NCBI RefSeq assembly: GCF_018599195.1
Contig: NZ_JAHFVK010000002.1
Span: 558,001-622,000, forward strand
DNA: 64,000 nt
DNA from: Croceibacterium selenioxidans
GTDB taxonomy: Bacteria; Pseudomonadota; Alphaproteobacteria; Sphingomonadales; Sphingomonadaceae
Direction: 5' to 3'
Shown here: piece after piece, positions 41,529 to 52,257 of the stretch
Position numbering within the stretch: the first letter of the stretch is position 1
Layout: every line of letters starts with the position of its first letter
Notes under the pieces: generated by a model
What the model was told of the DNA's origin: nothing
Seen by the model: the letters and a program-made list of their open reading frames with translations, nothing else
Databases searched by the model: none
Translations under genes and position numbers: made by a program

Positions 41529-42824
41529 TCAGAAGATCTGCAAGTAGGGGATCGCCGTGACGAATTTCCCGCCCCATTCCGTGATGAATGACATTTGCGA
41601 CATGACTTCTTGTCGCAGATTCCAAGGCAGAACCAGCAAATAGTCGGGTTGAACATCCTCGACGGCGCTCACGTCGAAAATCTTGACCCCGCTGCCCGGC
41701 ATGAATCGGCCGACCTTGGCCGGACTTCGATCGACAATGAACGGCAGGCTCGCGGCCGCCAGACCGCAGTAGTTCAAGAAGGTGTTGGCCTTGGCTGCGG
41801 CGCCGTACCCGGCGACCACCTTTCCCGCTTGATGGGCTTGCTCGAGGAACGCGAGAAATTCGTCCCGCACCTTCCGCATTCTGGCTTCAAAGCCGTCATA
41901 GCCGGCCGGGCGGTGAAGATGGGCGGCCATTTCGGCATCGATGACGGCCTGCACGGCATCAGTCGTTGGGTGGTGCGCGTCCTGATGGCACGCATAGACG
42001 CGCAGCGACCCGCCATGCGTGTCGAGCTCCTCGACATCGAACACGCGAAGGCCCTGATCACCTAGGATGCGAGCAACCGCCAGCAACGACAGATAGCAGA
42101 AGTGTTCGTGATAGATCTGATCGAACTGCAAACCCGCGATCGTCCGCAGGAGGTGGGGAAACTCGACGGTGAATACCGCCTCGGGTTTCAGGATTACCGC
42201 AACACCTCGCACGAAGTCACCGATGTCGGGCACGTGCGCCAGGACATTCTTTGCACTGAGATGATCGGCCGCGAGCCCACGGTCGACTAGCTGCTTCGCG
42301 GTCTCCTCGCCGAAGAACAGCACCTCCGTCGGGACGCCCGCCTCCGTTGCGGCCCGGGCGACATTGGCGGCGGGCTCGATCCCCAGGACCGGGATGCCGG
42401 AACACATGAAATATTGCAGGAGATACCCATCGTTACTCGCGATCTCCACGACGAGATCCTTTGGCCCGAGGGAAAATCGCTCGACCATCCTGGCGGCGTA
42501 ACGCTGGCAATGAGCCAGCCAGCTCGCCGAATTCGACGAGAAATAGGCATAGTTGCCAAAGATCGTCTCCGGAGAGATGACCCGGTCGACCTGCACGAGA
42601 AGGCAATTGTCACAAAAGCGGGCGTGGAGAGGATAGGTGGGTTCGGCTCGGGCCGCCGCCCGCGTTCCCATGTAATCGTTCGCTAAGGGTTGCAGACCAA
42701 GGTCCGCCCAGTTGGTCTTCAAGGGCGAACGGCAGTATTGGCATGCGAGCACCGAGTCCTGGCACTCCTCGGGCTCCTCCCGCGCCTGTTCGAAATCCAC
42801 TGGATCGAGTTCGGAACGAGACAT
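41529..42824 (-). CDS. SAM-dependent sugar C-methyltransferase
   Basis: This 431-residue protein has the layout of NDP-hexose C-methyltransferases. The N-terminal zinc site is CQYCRSP and later FCDNCLL. The SAM motif is VVEIASNDGYLLQYF. The catalytic region YHEHFCYLSLLAV is followed by a C-terminal domain with VAGYGAAAKANTFLNYCG. It would add a branch methyl to a nucleotide sugar used in surface glycan or antibiotic-like sugars. No sugar-nucleotide genes adjoin. Confidence 0.85.
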   Translation of the reverse strand: MSRSELDPVDFEQAREEPEECQDSVLACQYCRSPLKTNWADLGLQPLANDYMGTRAAARAEPTYPLHARFCDNCLLVQVDRVISPETIFGNYAYFSSNSASWLAHCQRYAARMVERFSLGPKDLVVEIASNDGYLLQYFMCSGIPVLGIEPAANVARAATEAGVPTEVLFFGEETAKQLVDRGLAADHLSAKNVLAHVPDIGDFVRGVAVILKPEAVFTVEFPHLLRTIAGLQFDQIYHEHFCYLSLLAVARILGDQGLRVFDVEELDTHGGSLRVYACHQDAHHPTTDAVQAVIDAEMAAHLHRPAGYDGFEARMRKVRDEFLAFLEQAHQAGKVVAGYGAAAKANTFLNYCGLAAASLPFIVDRSPAKVGRFMPGSGVKIFDVSAVEDVQPDYLLVLPWNLRQEVMSQMSFITEWGGKFVTAIPYLQIF

Positions 42825-42937
42825 GGGCCGCTTTCAGCTCCCGAGTTCCACGATTGGCACGGTCAAGTGTCTACATCTCAAGTGTTCGACCGTTCCCGAG
42901 CGATGAGGGTTCGCCGATCCCGGCGCGGGGCAAAGCG

Positions 42938-43372
42938 TCATCGGTGCTCCAGGTTCGACAGCAATTGAACGAGCAAAGGGCGAATGCGCAGGATTTCCTC
43001 GCGATGGGTGACACTAAGCCTCGCGAGGATCGAAATCGCCCGGTCGCTCAACCGCAAGAGCGACTGCCGGCGGTCACTCTCCGATACTTGCCTGCTGACC
43101 AGGCCGAGCGCCTCTAGCCGGTCCACGAGACCGGTGGCGCTGTGCGGCTTGAGGATGAGCCGCTCCGCCACATAGCCTACAGTTGCCGCTCCGACCGGGG
43201 CGGCGCGGATGGCCAGCAAGGCCTGGTGTTGCTGCGGCGTGAGGCCGCAATCGGCGGCCTTCTTCTCACTGAAGGCCAGGAACTCGCGGATCGAATATCG
43301 GATGTCCGCGAGCGCCACATAATCGGCTTCGCCCAGTTCAACGGCCATCGCCTTCATGATCAGTTGAGTCAT
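42938..43372 (-). CDS. MarR-family transcriptional regulator
   Basis: This 144-residue winged-helix protein has the MarR layout (LTPQQHQALLAI, AERLILKPHSATGLVDRLEALGLVSR, VSESDRRQSLLRLSD). ATG 43372 was chosen for domain length; no strong ribosome site is seen and ATG 43357 is possible. It probably represses its own gene through the dyad at 43369. The gene is divergent from dnaB. Confidence 0.82.
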   Translation of the reverse strand: MTQLIMKAMAVELGEADYVALADIRYSIREFLAFSEKKAADCGLTPQQHQALLAIRAAPVGAATVGYVAERLILKPHSATGLVDRLEALGLVSRQVSESDRRQSLLRLSDRAISILARLSVTHREEILRIRPLLVQLLSNLEHR

Positions 43373-43389
43373 CGATAAATATCGTATGA
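43369..43389. promoter_or_regulatory. Putative MarR operator
   Basis: CGATA-AA-TATCG, extended by TCAT and TATGA with one unpaired base, overlaps the start of the MarR gene. Position and symmetry fit autoregulation. Confidence 0.45.
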
Positions 43390-43631
43390 CGACATAACGG
43401 CGTCGCGCACGTGCCCAAAAGTCGAGTCCAATGGCTATTCCGGATTCGCTCTCAATATCGCCCGTTCGGCGACCACCCCCGCCTGCCACGTGCTCGTGTC
43501 ACCGAGCTCCCGCCGCCCTCTGCTGCCCTCGCTGCGGAACACCGGTCCGGGCAAGCTTGTGCCCGCTATCCACAGGCCGACACGTCACGGCGGCTCTTGA
43601 AGCCGGACTCCACCAAGCGCATCAGGACCTC

Positions 43632-45140
43632 ATGGCCAGTACCCCCGTCCTCGATCACCCTACCACAGAAGCCGCAGCCGGACGGGCGCTCCCCGCGAAC
43701 CTGGAGGCCGAATCAGCCTTCCTCGGTGCGGTGCTGATCGACAACCGGGTGCTCGAAGAGCTGCCCGTCTCGGTGCGGCCGGAGCATTTCTTCGAGCCGC
43801 TGCACGGCCGGATTTTCGAACGCATCCTGGTCCTCATCGACAGGCAGATGGTCGTCACCCCGGTGACCCTGAAGCCCTATTTCGAGAGCGATCCGGCCAT
43901 GACCGAGCTTGGTGGCACCAGCTACCTCTTGCGCTTGACGGCCGACGGACACGGCCTGCTGGCTCCGCGCGAATTGGCCCAACAGATCTATGACCTGGCC
44001 TTGCTGCGCGAACTGGTGAGCGTCGGGCGCGAACTGGTCGAGGGCGCGCTCGATACCTCGGAAGAAGTCGAGCCGATGCGCCAGATCGAGCTGGCCGAAG
44101 CGTCGCTGTTCCGCGTGGCTGAAGGCGCTTCCGGCGCCAGCGAGGCCGAGAGCTTCCGCGGCGCCACGAGCAAGGCGCTGGAGATGATCGAGACTGCGAT
44201 CAATTCCGGCGGCCATGTTTCGGGCAAGACCACCGGCCTGTCCTCGATCAACGAGAAATGCGGCGGCCTGCACGATTCCGACCTTATCATCCTCGCCGGG
44301 CGTCCGGGCATGGGCAAGACCTCGCTCGCGACCAACATCGCCTTCAACTGCGCCGACCGCTGGCTACGCGACCAGCGTGACGGCATCGAGAAGTCGGTCG
44401 GTTCGCCGGTGGCCTTCTTCAGCCTCGAAATGTCGTGCGACCAGCTTGCCACGCGTATTCTGGCCGAACAGGCGGCCATCCCCAGCGAAGCGCTGCGCAT
44501 GGGCAAGATCAGCCGCGACGACTTCCAGCAGCTTAGCTACGCGAGCCAGCGCCTGGCCGAGCTGCCGCTGTTCATCGACGACACGCCCGCGCTCACGATC
44601 GGCGCGCTGCGCACCCGCGCCCGGCGGCTCAAGCGGCGGCACGACATTGGCCTGATCGTGGTCGACTACCTGCAACTGCTGCAGGGCAGCGGTCGCAGCC
44701 AGGACAACCGCGTCAACGAAATCTCCGAGATCAGCCGTGGCCTGAAGACCCTGGCCAAGGAGCTGCAGGTGCCGGTGATCGCGCTCTCCCAGCTCAGCCG
44801 CGCGGTCGAACAGCGCGAGGACAAGCGGCCGATGCTGTCCGACTTGCGTGAGTCCGGTTCCATCGAACAGGACGCCGACATGGTCTGGTTCGTGTTTCGC
44901 GAGGACTATTACGTCGCCTCCCGCGAACCGAAAGTCCCGGTGGGCGACGACGACATGAAAGCGCACGAGGCTCACTCGGCATGGCAGGCCGAGATGGAGC
45001 GGGTCTTCGGCCTTGCGGAGCTGATCATCGCCAAGCAACGCCACGGCGCCACCGGCAAGGTGCGCATGCGCTTCGAGCCCAAGATTACCAAGTTCTCCGA
45101 CCTCGCCGACGGCGAATATCGAGGTGAAGACCTCGAGTGA
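43632..45140 (+). CDS. dnaB: Replicative DNA helicase DnaB
   Basis: This 502-residue hexameric helicase unwinds DNA at the replication fork. The N-terminal domain (NLEAESAFLGAVLIDNRVLEEL) leads to the RecA-type motor with Walker A AGRPGMGKTSLA (about residue 225), Walker B LIVVDYLQLL, and LSQLSRAVEQREDKRPMLSDLRESG, seen as DLRESGSIEQDAD. ATG 43632 is chosen; upstream codons in frame are not conserved-looking. Confidence 0.96.
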   Translation: MASTPVLDHPTTEAAAGRALPANLEAESAFLGAVLIDNRVLEELPVSVRPEHFFEPLHGRIFERILVLIDRQMVVTPVTLKPYFESDPAMTELGGTSYLLRLTADGHGLLAPRELAQQIYDLALLRELVSVGRELVEGALDTSEEVEPMRQIELAEASLFRVAEGASGASEAESFRGATSKALEMIETAINSGGHVSGKTTGLSSINEKCGGLHDSDLIILAGRPGMGKTSLATNIAFNCADRWLRDQRDGIEKSVGSPVAFFSLEMSCDQLATRILAEQAAIPSEALRMGKISRDDFQQLSYASQRLAELPLFIDDTPALTIGALRTRARRLKRRHDIGLIVVDYLQLLQGSGRSQDNRVNEISEISRGLKTLAKELQVPVIALSQLSRAVEQREDKRPMLSDLRESGSIEQDADMVWFVFREDYYVASREPKVPVGDDDMKAHEAHSAWQAEMERVFGLAELIIAKQRHGATGKVRMRFEPKITKFSDLADGEYRGEDLE

Positions 45141-45177
45141 CGGGCGAGCCTTCGCGTACCTAGAAACTAAGGTCCGT

Positions 45178-45223
45178 GGGGGTCCTGAGCCGGTGGTTCG
45201 ACAAGCTCAGCACGAGCGGACCA
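45178..45223. repeat. Dispersed repeat word (TTCGACAAGCTCA)
   Basis: GGTTCGACAAGCTCAGCACG lies in the gap between convergent dnaB and the phospholipase-D gene. A variant, TTCGACGAGCTCA, is at 34300. Words of this type are common between genes in sphingomonads. Confidence 0.45.
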
Positions 45224-45229
45224 AGTCAT

Positions 45230-46402
45230 TTACTGCCCCAGATTAAGGCTCCGGGTCACGGTATAGTCCACCGCCGCCACCAGGAATCGCGACAGACGCC
45301 AGCGTAAACGATTCCACCAAGTTGCGCGGCTGGCGTGCAGTTCGGGAGTGATTTCGATCGAGGCGGGAAGCAGGCTCTCCATGAACTGGCTCAGGCGCCG
45401 CGCCAGCGCCGCGTCTTGGATGAACAGCACGATCTCGAGGTTGATGAACAGGCTACGTGCGTCGAAATTGGCGCTGCCGAGATAGACCGCGTCGTCGAGT
45501 ACGATCAGCTTGGTGTGCAGTTTGCACGGCTCGAACTCCCAGATCCGCGCTCCGGCTTCGAGCAGTCTGGTGTAATAGGCCCGCGCCGCGCCGATCGTGG
45601 CGCCGTTGTCGGACTTGGCCGGGAACAGCAGCCGCGTTCGTCCCTTGCGCGCGATCCTGCGGATACGCTTCGCGAGCCGCCGGGAGGGCGAGAAATAAGC
45701 CATGATCATGTCGAGCCGCTCGCCCTCGACAAGATCGGCGCTCACACTGCGCGCCCAGCTTGAGAGGCGGCCGGTGGGCCCGCCGATCAGGAGTTGCACC
45801 GGGCCCGTGCCGCCGCGCCACTCACGCACCTTGCGGCGGATCGAGAGCAACTGCGCATCGGGGTGCGAGGCCCAGTCCTCCAGTTCCGAGAACCACTGCC
45901 CGATCCGTTCGACCACCGGTCCTTCGACAGTGAAGGCGAGGTCGCTCCACCTGTCACCGGTGAGGGCGAAATAGCTGTCCTCGACATTGAAACCGCCGAG
46001 CATCGCCACCTTGCCGTCAGCGATCACGATCTTCTGGTGGTTGCGGATCAGATAGCGGCGCGTGAACTTGGCGATGAAGCAGTTGAACGTGCCCCCGGCC
46101 TCGATCATCGGCGCGAAGAACCGGCGGTCGGCATCGGCACCGAAGCCATCGAGAATCACGTGCACGTCCACCCCGCGGCGAGCCGCTTCCGTCAGCGCGT
46201 CACGCACGAGTACGCCCGCCTTGTCGGTGGCGAAAATGTAGAACGCCACCTGAAGACGGGTCTGGGCCCCGGCGATCAGATCGAGCAGGGCATCGAGCCT
46301 GTCTTGCCCACCGGGGAAGAAGGCCAGAGAATGGCCCTGCGCCTCGATGGCGAAGGGTTCCGGGTCTACAGGGTCCGCAGGCTGCAGGTCGCTTGAGGCC
46401 AT
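45230..46402 (-). CDS. Phospholipase-D-like cardiolipin synthase family protein
   Basis: This 390-residue protein has two HKD motifs: [20 protein letters not shown] and [20 protein letters not shown]. They define the PLD catalytic site of ClsB-type cardiolipin synthases. No N-terminal membrane helices are seen, as in ClsB and unlike ClsA. It likely joins two phospholipids at the membrane. It is divergent from rpoZ. Confidence 0.85.
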   Translation of the reverse strand: MASSDLQPADPVDPEPFAIEAQGHSLAFFPGGQDRLDALLDLIAGAQTRLQVAFYIFATDKAGVLVRDALTEAARRGVDVHVILDGFGADADRRFFAPMIEAGGTFNCFIAKFTRRYLIRNHQKIVIADGKVAMLGGFNVEDSYFALTGDRWSDLAFTVEGPVVERIGQWFSELEDWASHPDAQLLSIRRKVREWRGGTGPVQLLIGGPTGRLSSWARSVSADLVEGERLDMIMAYFSPSRRLAKRIRRIARKGRTRLLFPAKSDNGATIGAARAYYTRLLEAGARIWEFEPCKLHTKLIVLDDAVYLGSANFDARSLFINLEIVLFIQDAALARRLSQFMESLLPASIEITPELHASRATWWNRLRWRLSRFLVAAVDYTVTRSLNLGQ

Positions 46403-46504
46403 ACCCCCTTCCTACCAAGATCGCGGCGGTGCGAAACCTTGACTCCGCCGCCCTCCCCGCCTAAGTGCAACGCTTTCCGAACAACCCGAAATTCCGGAGT
46501 GCTC

Positions 46505-46849
46505 ATGGCGCGCGTTACTGTCGAAGATTGCGTCGACAAGGTTCCCAACCGTTTCGATCTGGTCCTGCTTGCAGCCCAGCGCGCCCGTGAGATTTCCGGC
46601 GGTGCTGAACTGACGCTCGATCGCGACCGCGACAAGAACCCGGTCGTCGCCCTGCGTGAGATCGCTGAAATCACCGTGCGACCCAAGGTCCTGCACGAAA
46701 GCCTGGTCCAGTCGTTGCAGCGCGTGCTGCCTGACGAAGAAGACGAGGCCGATGACATCGGTTCGCTGAGCCAGTCGGCGGAGGCCATGCGCCTCTCGGC
46801 GGCCGCACCGGCCCGCTCGAACTCGGTCGGCGGCGACTACGACGGCTGA
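46505..46849 (+). CDS. rpoZ: RNA polymerase omega subunit
   Basis: This 114-residue protein has the omega core [30 protein letters not shown], seen as [21 protein letters not shown], and then an acidic tail longer than in enteric bacteria, common in alphaproteobacteria. It stabilises RNA polymerase and helps bind ppGpp. It ends at a strong terminator. Confidence 0.95.
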   Translation: MARVTVEDCVDKVPNRFDLVLLAAQRAREISGGAELTLDRDRDKNPVVALREIAEITVRPKVLHESLVQSLQRVLPDEEDEADDIGSLSQSAEAMRLSAAAPARSNSVGGDYDG

Positions 46850-46879
46850 TCCGGACCGATAGGTTCGAACACGAATTAG

Positions 46880-46906
46880 GGGCCGCTCTCAAGAGCGGCC
46901 CTTTTT
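46880..46906 (+). terminator. Intrinsic terminator after rpoZ
   Basis: A ten-base stem GGGCCGCTCT/AGAGCGGCCC with a two-base apparent loop is followed by five T residues. Confidence 0.92.
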
Positions 46907-46981
46907 CGTTGGTGCCGGCAACACCTTGCAAGCCGGCGCCGACGTGGCACAACGGCTTGTTCCCTGAAGGGAGAGCGACGG

Positions 46982-47719
46982 TTGGCGGTCATCGCGGTCT
47001 ACAGCGTCAAGGGCGGGGTCGGTAAGACCACTATCGCGGCCAATCTCGCGTGGTGCTCCGCCGTCATCTCCTGCCGCCGGACCCTGTTATGGGATCTCGA
47101 TGCGGCGGGCGGAGCCGGTTTCCTGTTCGGTGTCGAACCGCGCAAGAAGCACAGCGCCGAAAGCCTGTTCGCCAAGGACGCCCGCCCCGCCGACTTGATC
47201 CGCCACACCTCGATCGAGCGGCTCGATCTGCTTCCGGCCGACGAATCCCTGCGCGATCTCGACAATCTCTTTGCCCGCATCGGCAAAAAACGGCGCCTGG
47301 CCAAGCTGACCGAAACGCTAGCCTCGGACTACGAGCGGATCATTCTCGATTGCCCGCCGGTGCTCAACGAGATCAGCGCGCAGGTCATTCGTGCCGCGAA
47401 CTGCGTGATCGTGCCCTTGCCGCCCTCCCCGCTATCCTCGCGGGCGTTCCAGCTCGTGGCCGATGAGATCCGCACCCACGCCCCCGACCATCCCCCGATG
47501 CTGCCGGTCCTCTCGATGACCGACGCCCGCCGTGCGCTCCACCGCACCGCGCGGGAGGACAACGCCAATTGGCCGGCGATTCCCATGGCCAGCGCGGTCG
47601 AACAATGTGCGGTGCGCCAGCAGCCGCTCGGTGCTTTCGCCCCCTCGTCCCCGGCGGCCAAGGCATTCGCCCAGTTGTGGACCGCGATCGAGCGCAAGCT
47701 GGCCAAGCCCAAGGTCTAG
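46982..47719 (+). CDS. ParA/MinD-family ATPase
   Basis: This 245-residue protein has the deviant Walker A motif YSVKGGVGKTTIAANLAW, and DLDAAGGAGFLFG and LDCPPVLNE for the following motifs. It resembles ParA-type positioning ATPases. No ParB gene follows, so it is not the chromosomal par pair; an orphan ParA placing some cellular cargo is likely. The start is TTG after GAAGGGAG. Confidence 0.8.
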   Translation: MAVIAVYSVKGGVGKTTIAANLAWCSAVISCRRTLLWDLDAAGGAGFLFGVEPRKKHSAESLFAKDARPADLIRHTSIERLDLLPADESLRDLDNLFARIGKKRRLAKLTETLASDYERIILDCPPVLNEISAQVIRAANCVIVPLPPSPLSSRAFQLVADEIRTHAPDHPPMLPVLSMTDARRALHRTAREDNANWPAIPMASAVEQCAVRQQPLGAFAPSSPAAKAFAQLWTAIERKLAKPKV

Positions 47720-47764
47720 AGTGCTGCTCTTTCGCCTTTCCGAACGCTGGACTAGGCTCCCTCG

Positions 47765-48826
47765 ATGGCGGAGCAGAGCATGAACGAACAAAGTGGTGCA
47801 CCGGTAGCGGTGCTCGAAGCGGGGGGCACAGAGGCGAAACCAGCCGCCGATGGCCACACTCACGAGGCCGCCTGCCTCAACTGCGGAACGCCGCTGGTCG
47901 GCTCGCACTGCCACGCCTGCGGCCAGCGCGGGCACGTCCACCGCACGCTCGGCGCATTCTTCCACGACCTTCTCCACGGCGTGCTCCACTTCGAAGGCCG
48001 GACTTGGCGCACGCTGCCGTTGCTGGTGTGGAACCCGGGCAAGCTCACCCGGGAATATATCGACGGGCGCCGTGTCAGTTATGTGAGCCCGGTCGCGGTG
48101 TTCCTGTTCGTCGTGTTCCTGAGCTACGCCCTGTTCAGCGCGCTTGGTGGCGCCGACGCATTCAAGCCTAACGTTTCCGGTGTCGAGCAAGCGAAGGTTG
48201 CCTACGAGTCCAACGAGAAGCAGCTGGCCGACTTGCGCCTCGAACGCGCACGCCTGGCGGGTGACGCGGAGGAAGTGGCCCGCATCGACGAGGAGGTCGG
48301 CGAGATTCAGAGGGATCAGCAAGCGATGCGGCTGGTCCTGGGAAGCGTCGGAAGCAACTTCGAAGAGAATTTCAAGGCGGGGTTCGAAGCCAACCCGCTA
48401 CCCAAGGGCAACCCGATCACCAAGGCGATCGAACACGTCCAGGCGAACCCGCAGCTGGCGATCTACAAGGCCCAGACCAGCGCCTACAAATATAGCTGGA
48501 TGCTGATCCCGCTGAGCGTGCCGTTCGTGTGGCTGCTGTTTCCCTTCAGCCGCCGCTTCGGCGGTTATGACCATACGGTGTTCGCGACTTATTCGATCAG
48601 CTTCATGATCGCCCTGGTGGCCGTGGCCAGCCTGCTGATCTTCTTCAACCTGACCTCGGTCGGGCTCCTGCTACTGCTCTATGCCCCGTGGCACATGTAT
48701 CGGCAGCTGCGCGGTACTTACGCGCTCGGACGTTTCGGGGCGATCTGGCGCATGCTGGTGCTGAGCCTGTTCGCCTGGGTGGCGATCGGGCTGTTTGCCG
48801 CGGTCATCGGCGCGATGGTGGCCTGA
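47765..48826 (+). CDS. DUF3667 membrane protein with zinc ribbon
   Basis: This 353-residue protein has an N-terminal zinc ribbon (CLNCGTPLVGSHCHACGQR), the DUF3667 core FFHDLLHGVLHFEGRTWRT and about four to five C-terminal membrane helices. A charged helical stretch at residues 145-190 may be coiled coil. The function of the family is unknown. ATG 47780 with a GGAG site is an alternative start. Confidence 0.8.
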   Translation: MAEQSMNEQSGAPVAVLEAGGTEAKPAADGHTHEAACLNCGTPLVGSHCHACGQRGHVHRTLGAFFHDLLHGVLHFEGRTWRTLPLLVWNPGKLTREYIDGRRVSYVSPVAVFLFVVFLSYALFSALGGADAFKPNVSGVEQAKVAYESNEKQLADLRLERARLAGDAEEVARIDEEVGEIQRDQQAMRLVLGSVGSNFEENFKAGFEANPLPKGNPITKAIEHVQANPQLAIYKAQTSAYKYSWMLIPLSVPFVWLLFPFSRRFGGYDHTVFATYSISFMIALVAVASLLIFFNLTSVGLLLLLYAPWHMYRQLRGTYALGRFGAIWRMLVLSLFAWVAIGLFAAVIGAMVA

Positions 48827-48837
48827 GGAAGCGGCAA

Positions 48838-48863
48838 GGGCCCGCCCGCGAGGGGACGGGCCC
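48838..48863. terminator. Hairpin between convergent DUF3667 and ftsH genes
   Basis: GGGCCCG pairs with CGGGCCC across a GC-rich loop in the 43-base gap. No clear T-tract follows on either strand, so terminator function is only likely. Confidence 0.5.
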
Positions 48864-48869
48864 CGGCTA

Positions 48870-50810
<1,941 letters not shown>

Positions 50811-50914
50811 CAGGAATCCTTTTCGTTCGCCAGCCAATGTAGGTCTACGCCTGTGAATGGCAAGCTAACGGGTGCGCAGTACGTCTGTTCGCGTCAACCT
50901 TTCGCCGAGCGGCG

Positions 50915-52135
50915 TCAATCGCCGCGTGGCCGGGCCAGTATCAGCTTTTCGGCGAGGTCGGCCCCTTGCTGGCCGGTTATCTGGAACAAGGCCTCGAAAT
51001 CACCCTTGCGAGCTATCTTGTCCAAGTCGCCCGGAAGGCGCGGTGCGGCGACGATCGGCGCGACACCTCGCAGGCCGGTGTCGCGCGCGCCCGCCACGAT
51101 GGCGACCAAGGCACCGCTCGGCGTGCGGAACCGCGCGATGTACCCGAAATCGGAGTAGTAGGCTGGTGAGGCCAGGCTGCGCGCCTCGCCGCTGGTAAAG
51201 GTCTTTCCGGAAGCCTTGTCGAGCACCTCATCGTAGCTCTCGCCCATCTGGAAACCCGAATCCATGAAGTTCACGTCTTCAAGCAGCGCCATGCCGCTGA
51301 ACAGGCCGACGTAGACCACGTCGAAGTAGTTGAGCATGTCGGGCTCGAGCTCCGAGGCCGCGATTACGCTGACCTGGCTGCCGCCACCCGCGAGTACCGG
51401 GGCGATGCCGCTGATGCCGTAGGCGACCGAGAACGGCAGGTAGTTGAGCCCAACATCTTCGGCGTTGCCGTACCGTTCCGGCTCCAGGTCCTGCATCTGG
51501 ATCAGGTCGCTCGGCGAGTTGACCCGGAAGTCGCGAATCAGACGCCCGCGTTCGGGGGAGACGGAATCGATCTCGCCGAACATGTAGTAGTCGCCGACGA
51601 CGATCAGCTTCGGGCGGGGGGAGTCGATGAACGGCTGCCAGAGGGCGTTGGCTGGCGGCGCCTCGTCACGCCAGGGAACGGCCCAGCCCGCGAAAAAGGC
51701 GGCCGCCAGCGCCGCCACCGCGACCAGACCGATGATCAGGGTTAGGGGCCGGCGCGAGGATTGGATGGCATCCTCCGTCTCCGGCTCACCCGCCGCGCGG
51801 ACCAGGCGGAGGGCGTAGGTCCCCGAGGGTAGCGTCAGCCGGGAGCCGTCGGGAGCGTCGCCCTTGGCGGCGTAGAACTCTTCGAGCCGTTTGCGCAGGC
51901 GATGGATGTAGACCCGTACGGTCGCGTCATCTGCGCCCGCCTCGGTCTGGCCGAAGACCATTTCCGCGATTTCGGCTTGGGAGGCCGAGGGCTTGTTGCC
52001 CCCACGACCCGCGAGGAAATCGAACAGTTCGAGCAGCCGCCCGCCCTCGCCGAGCGTGCCGCTTGCGCGAACCCGCCCAACCTCCGCCGCGAATGCCGCT
52101 TCGTCCTGCGATAGTGCCTCAGCCAATTCGGTCAT
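50915..52135 (-). CDS. ToxR-like membrane-bound winged-helix regulator
   Basis: This 406-residue protein has an N-terminal winged-helix DNA-binding domain (ATVRVYIHRLRKRLEEFYAAKG, seen as VRVYIHRLRKRLEEFY), one membrane helix (about residues 134-155, LTLIIGLVAVAALAAAFFAGW), and a periplasmic domain of 250 residues. It would sense something in the periplasm and act directly on DNA. The periplasmic domain recurs in sphingomonad proteins but I know no ligand. It is divergent from a TonB receptor, its likely target. ATG 52135 was preferred over the TTG two codons upstream. Confidence 0.78.
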   Translation of the reverse strand: MTELAEALSQDEAAFAAEVGRVRASGTLGEGGRLLELFDFLAGRGGNKPSASQAEIAEMVFGQTEAGADDATVRVYIHRLRKRLEEFYAAKGDAPDGSRLTLPSGTYALRLVRAAGEPETEDAIQSSRRPLTLIIGLVAVAALAAAFFAGWAVPWRDEAPPANALWQPFIDSPRPKLIVVGDYYMFGEIDSVSPERGRLIRDFRVNSPSDLIQMQDLEPERYGNAEDVGLNYLPFSVAYGISGIAPVLAGGGSQVSVIAASELEPDMLNYFDVVYVGLFSGMALLEDVNFMDSGFQMGESYDEVLDKASGKTFTSGEARSLASPAYYSDFGYIARFRTPSGALVAIVAGARDTGLRGVAPIVAAPRLPGDLDKIARKGDFEALFQITGQQGADLAEKLILARPRGD

Positions 52136-52166
52136 CCCCAAGGCGCATAGACGCGGCCCGTCCCGG

Positions 52167-52183
52167 TGTAACGCGATGTAACG
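52167..52183. promoter_or_regulatory. Tandem TGTAACG repeats in divergent promoter region
   Basis: TGTAACG occurs at 52167 and 52177, exactly ten bases apart. Winged-helix regulators of the OmpR/ToxR type bind direct repeats one helical turn apart, so this may be the binding site of the regulator at 50915. Confidence 0.5.
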
Positions 52184-52257
52184 TAGGGATTACCGTAATT
52201 AACTTGGTTTGGCGAGCCGCCCCAACCAATCCGAGTCTCGCATTGCTCTCTACAGGG

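Noticed and set aside
43431-43631. N-terminal extension of DnaB by 67 residues
   Set aside because: The extra residues are Pro/Arg/Ser-rich and unlike DnaB; the ATG at 43632 gives the normal start.
46982-47719. Chromosome or plasmid partition locus
   Set aside because: Only a ParA-like ATPase is present; no ParB gene or parS-like repeat is seen next to it.
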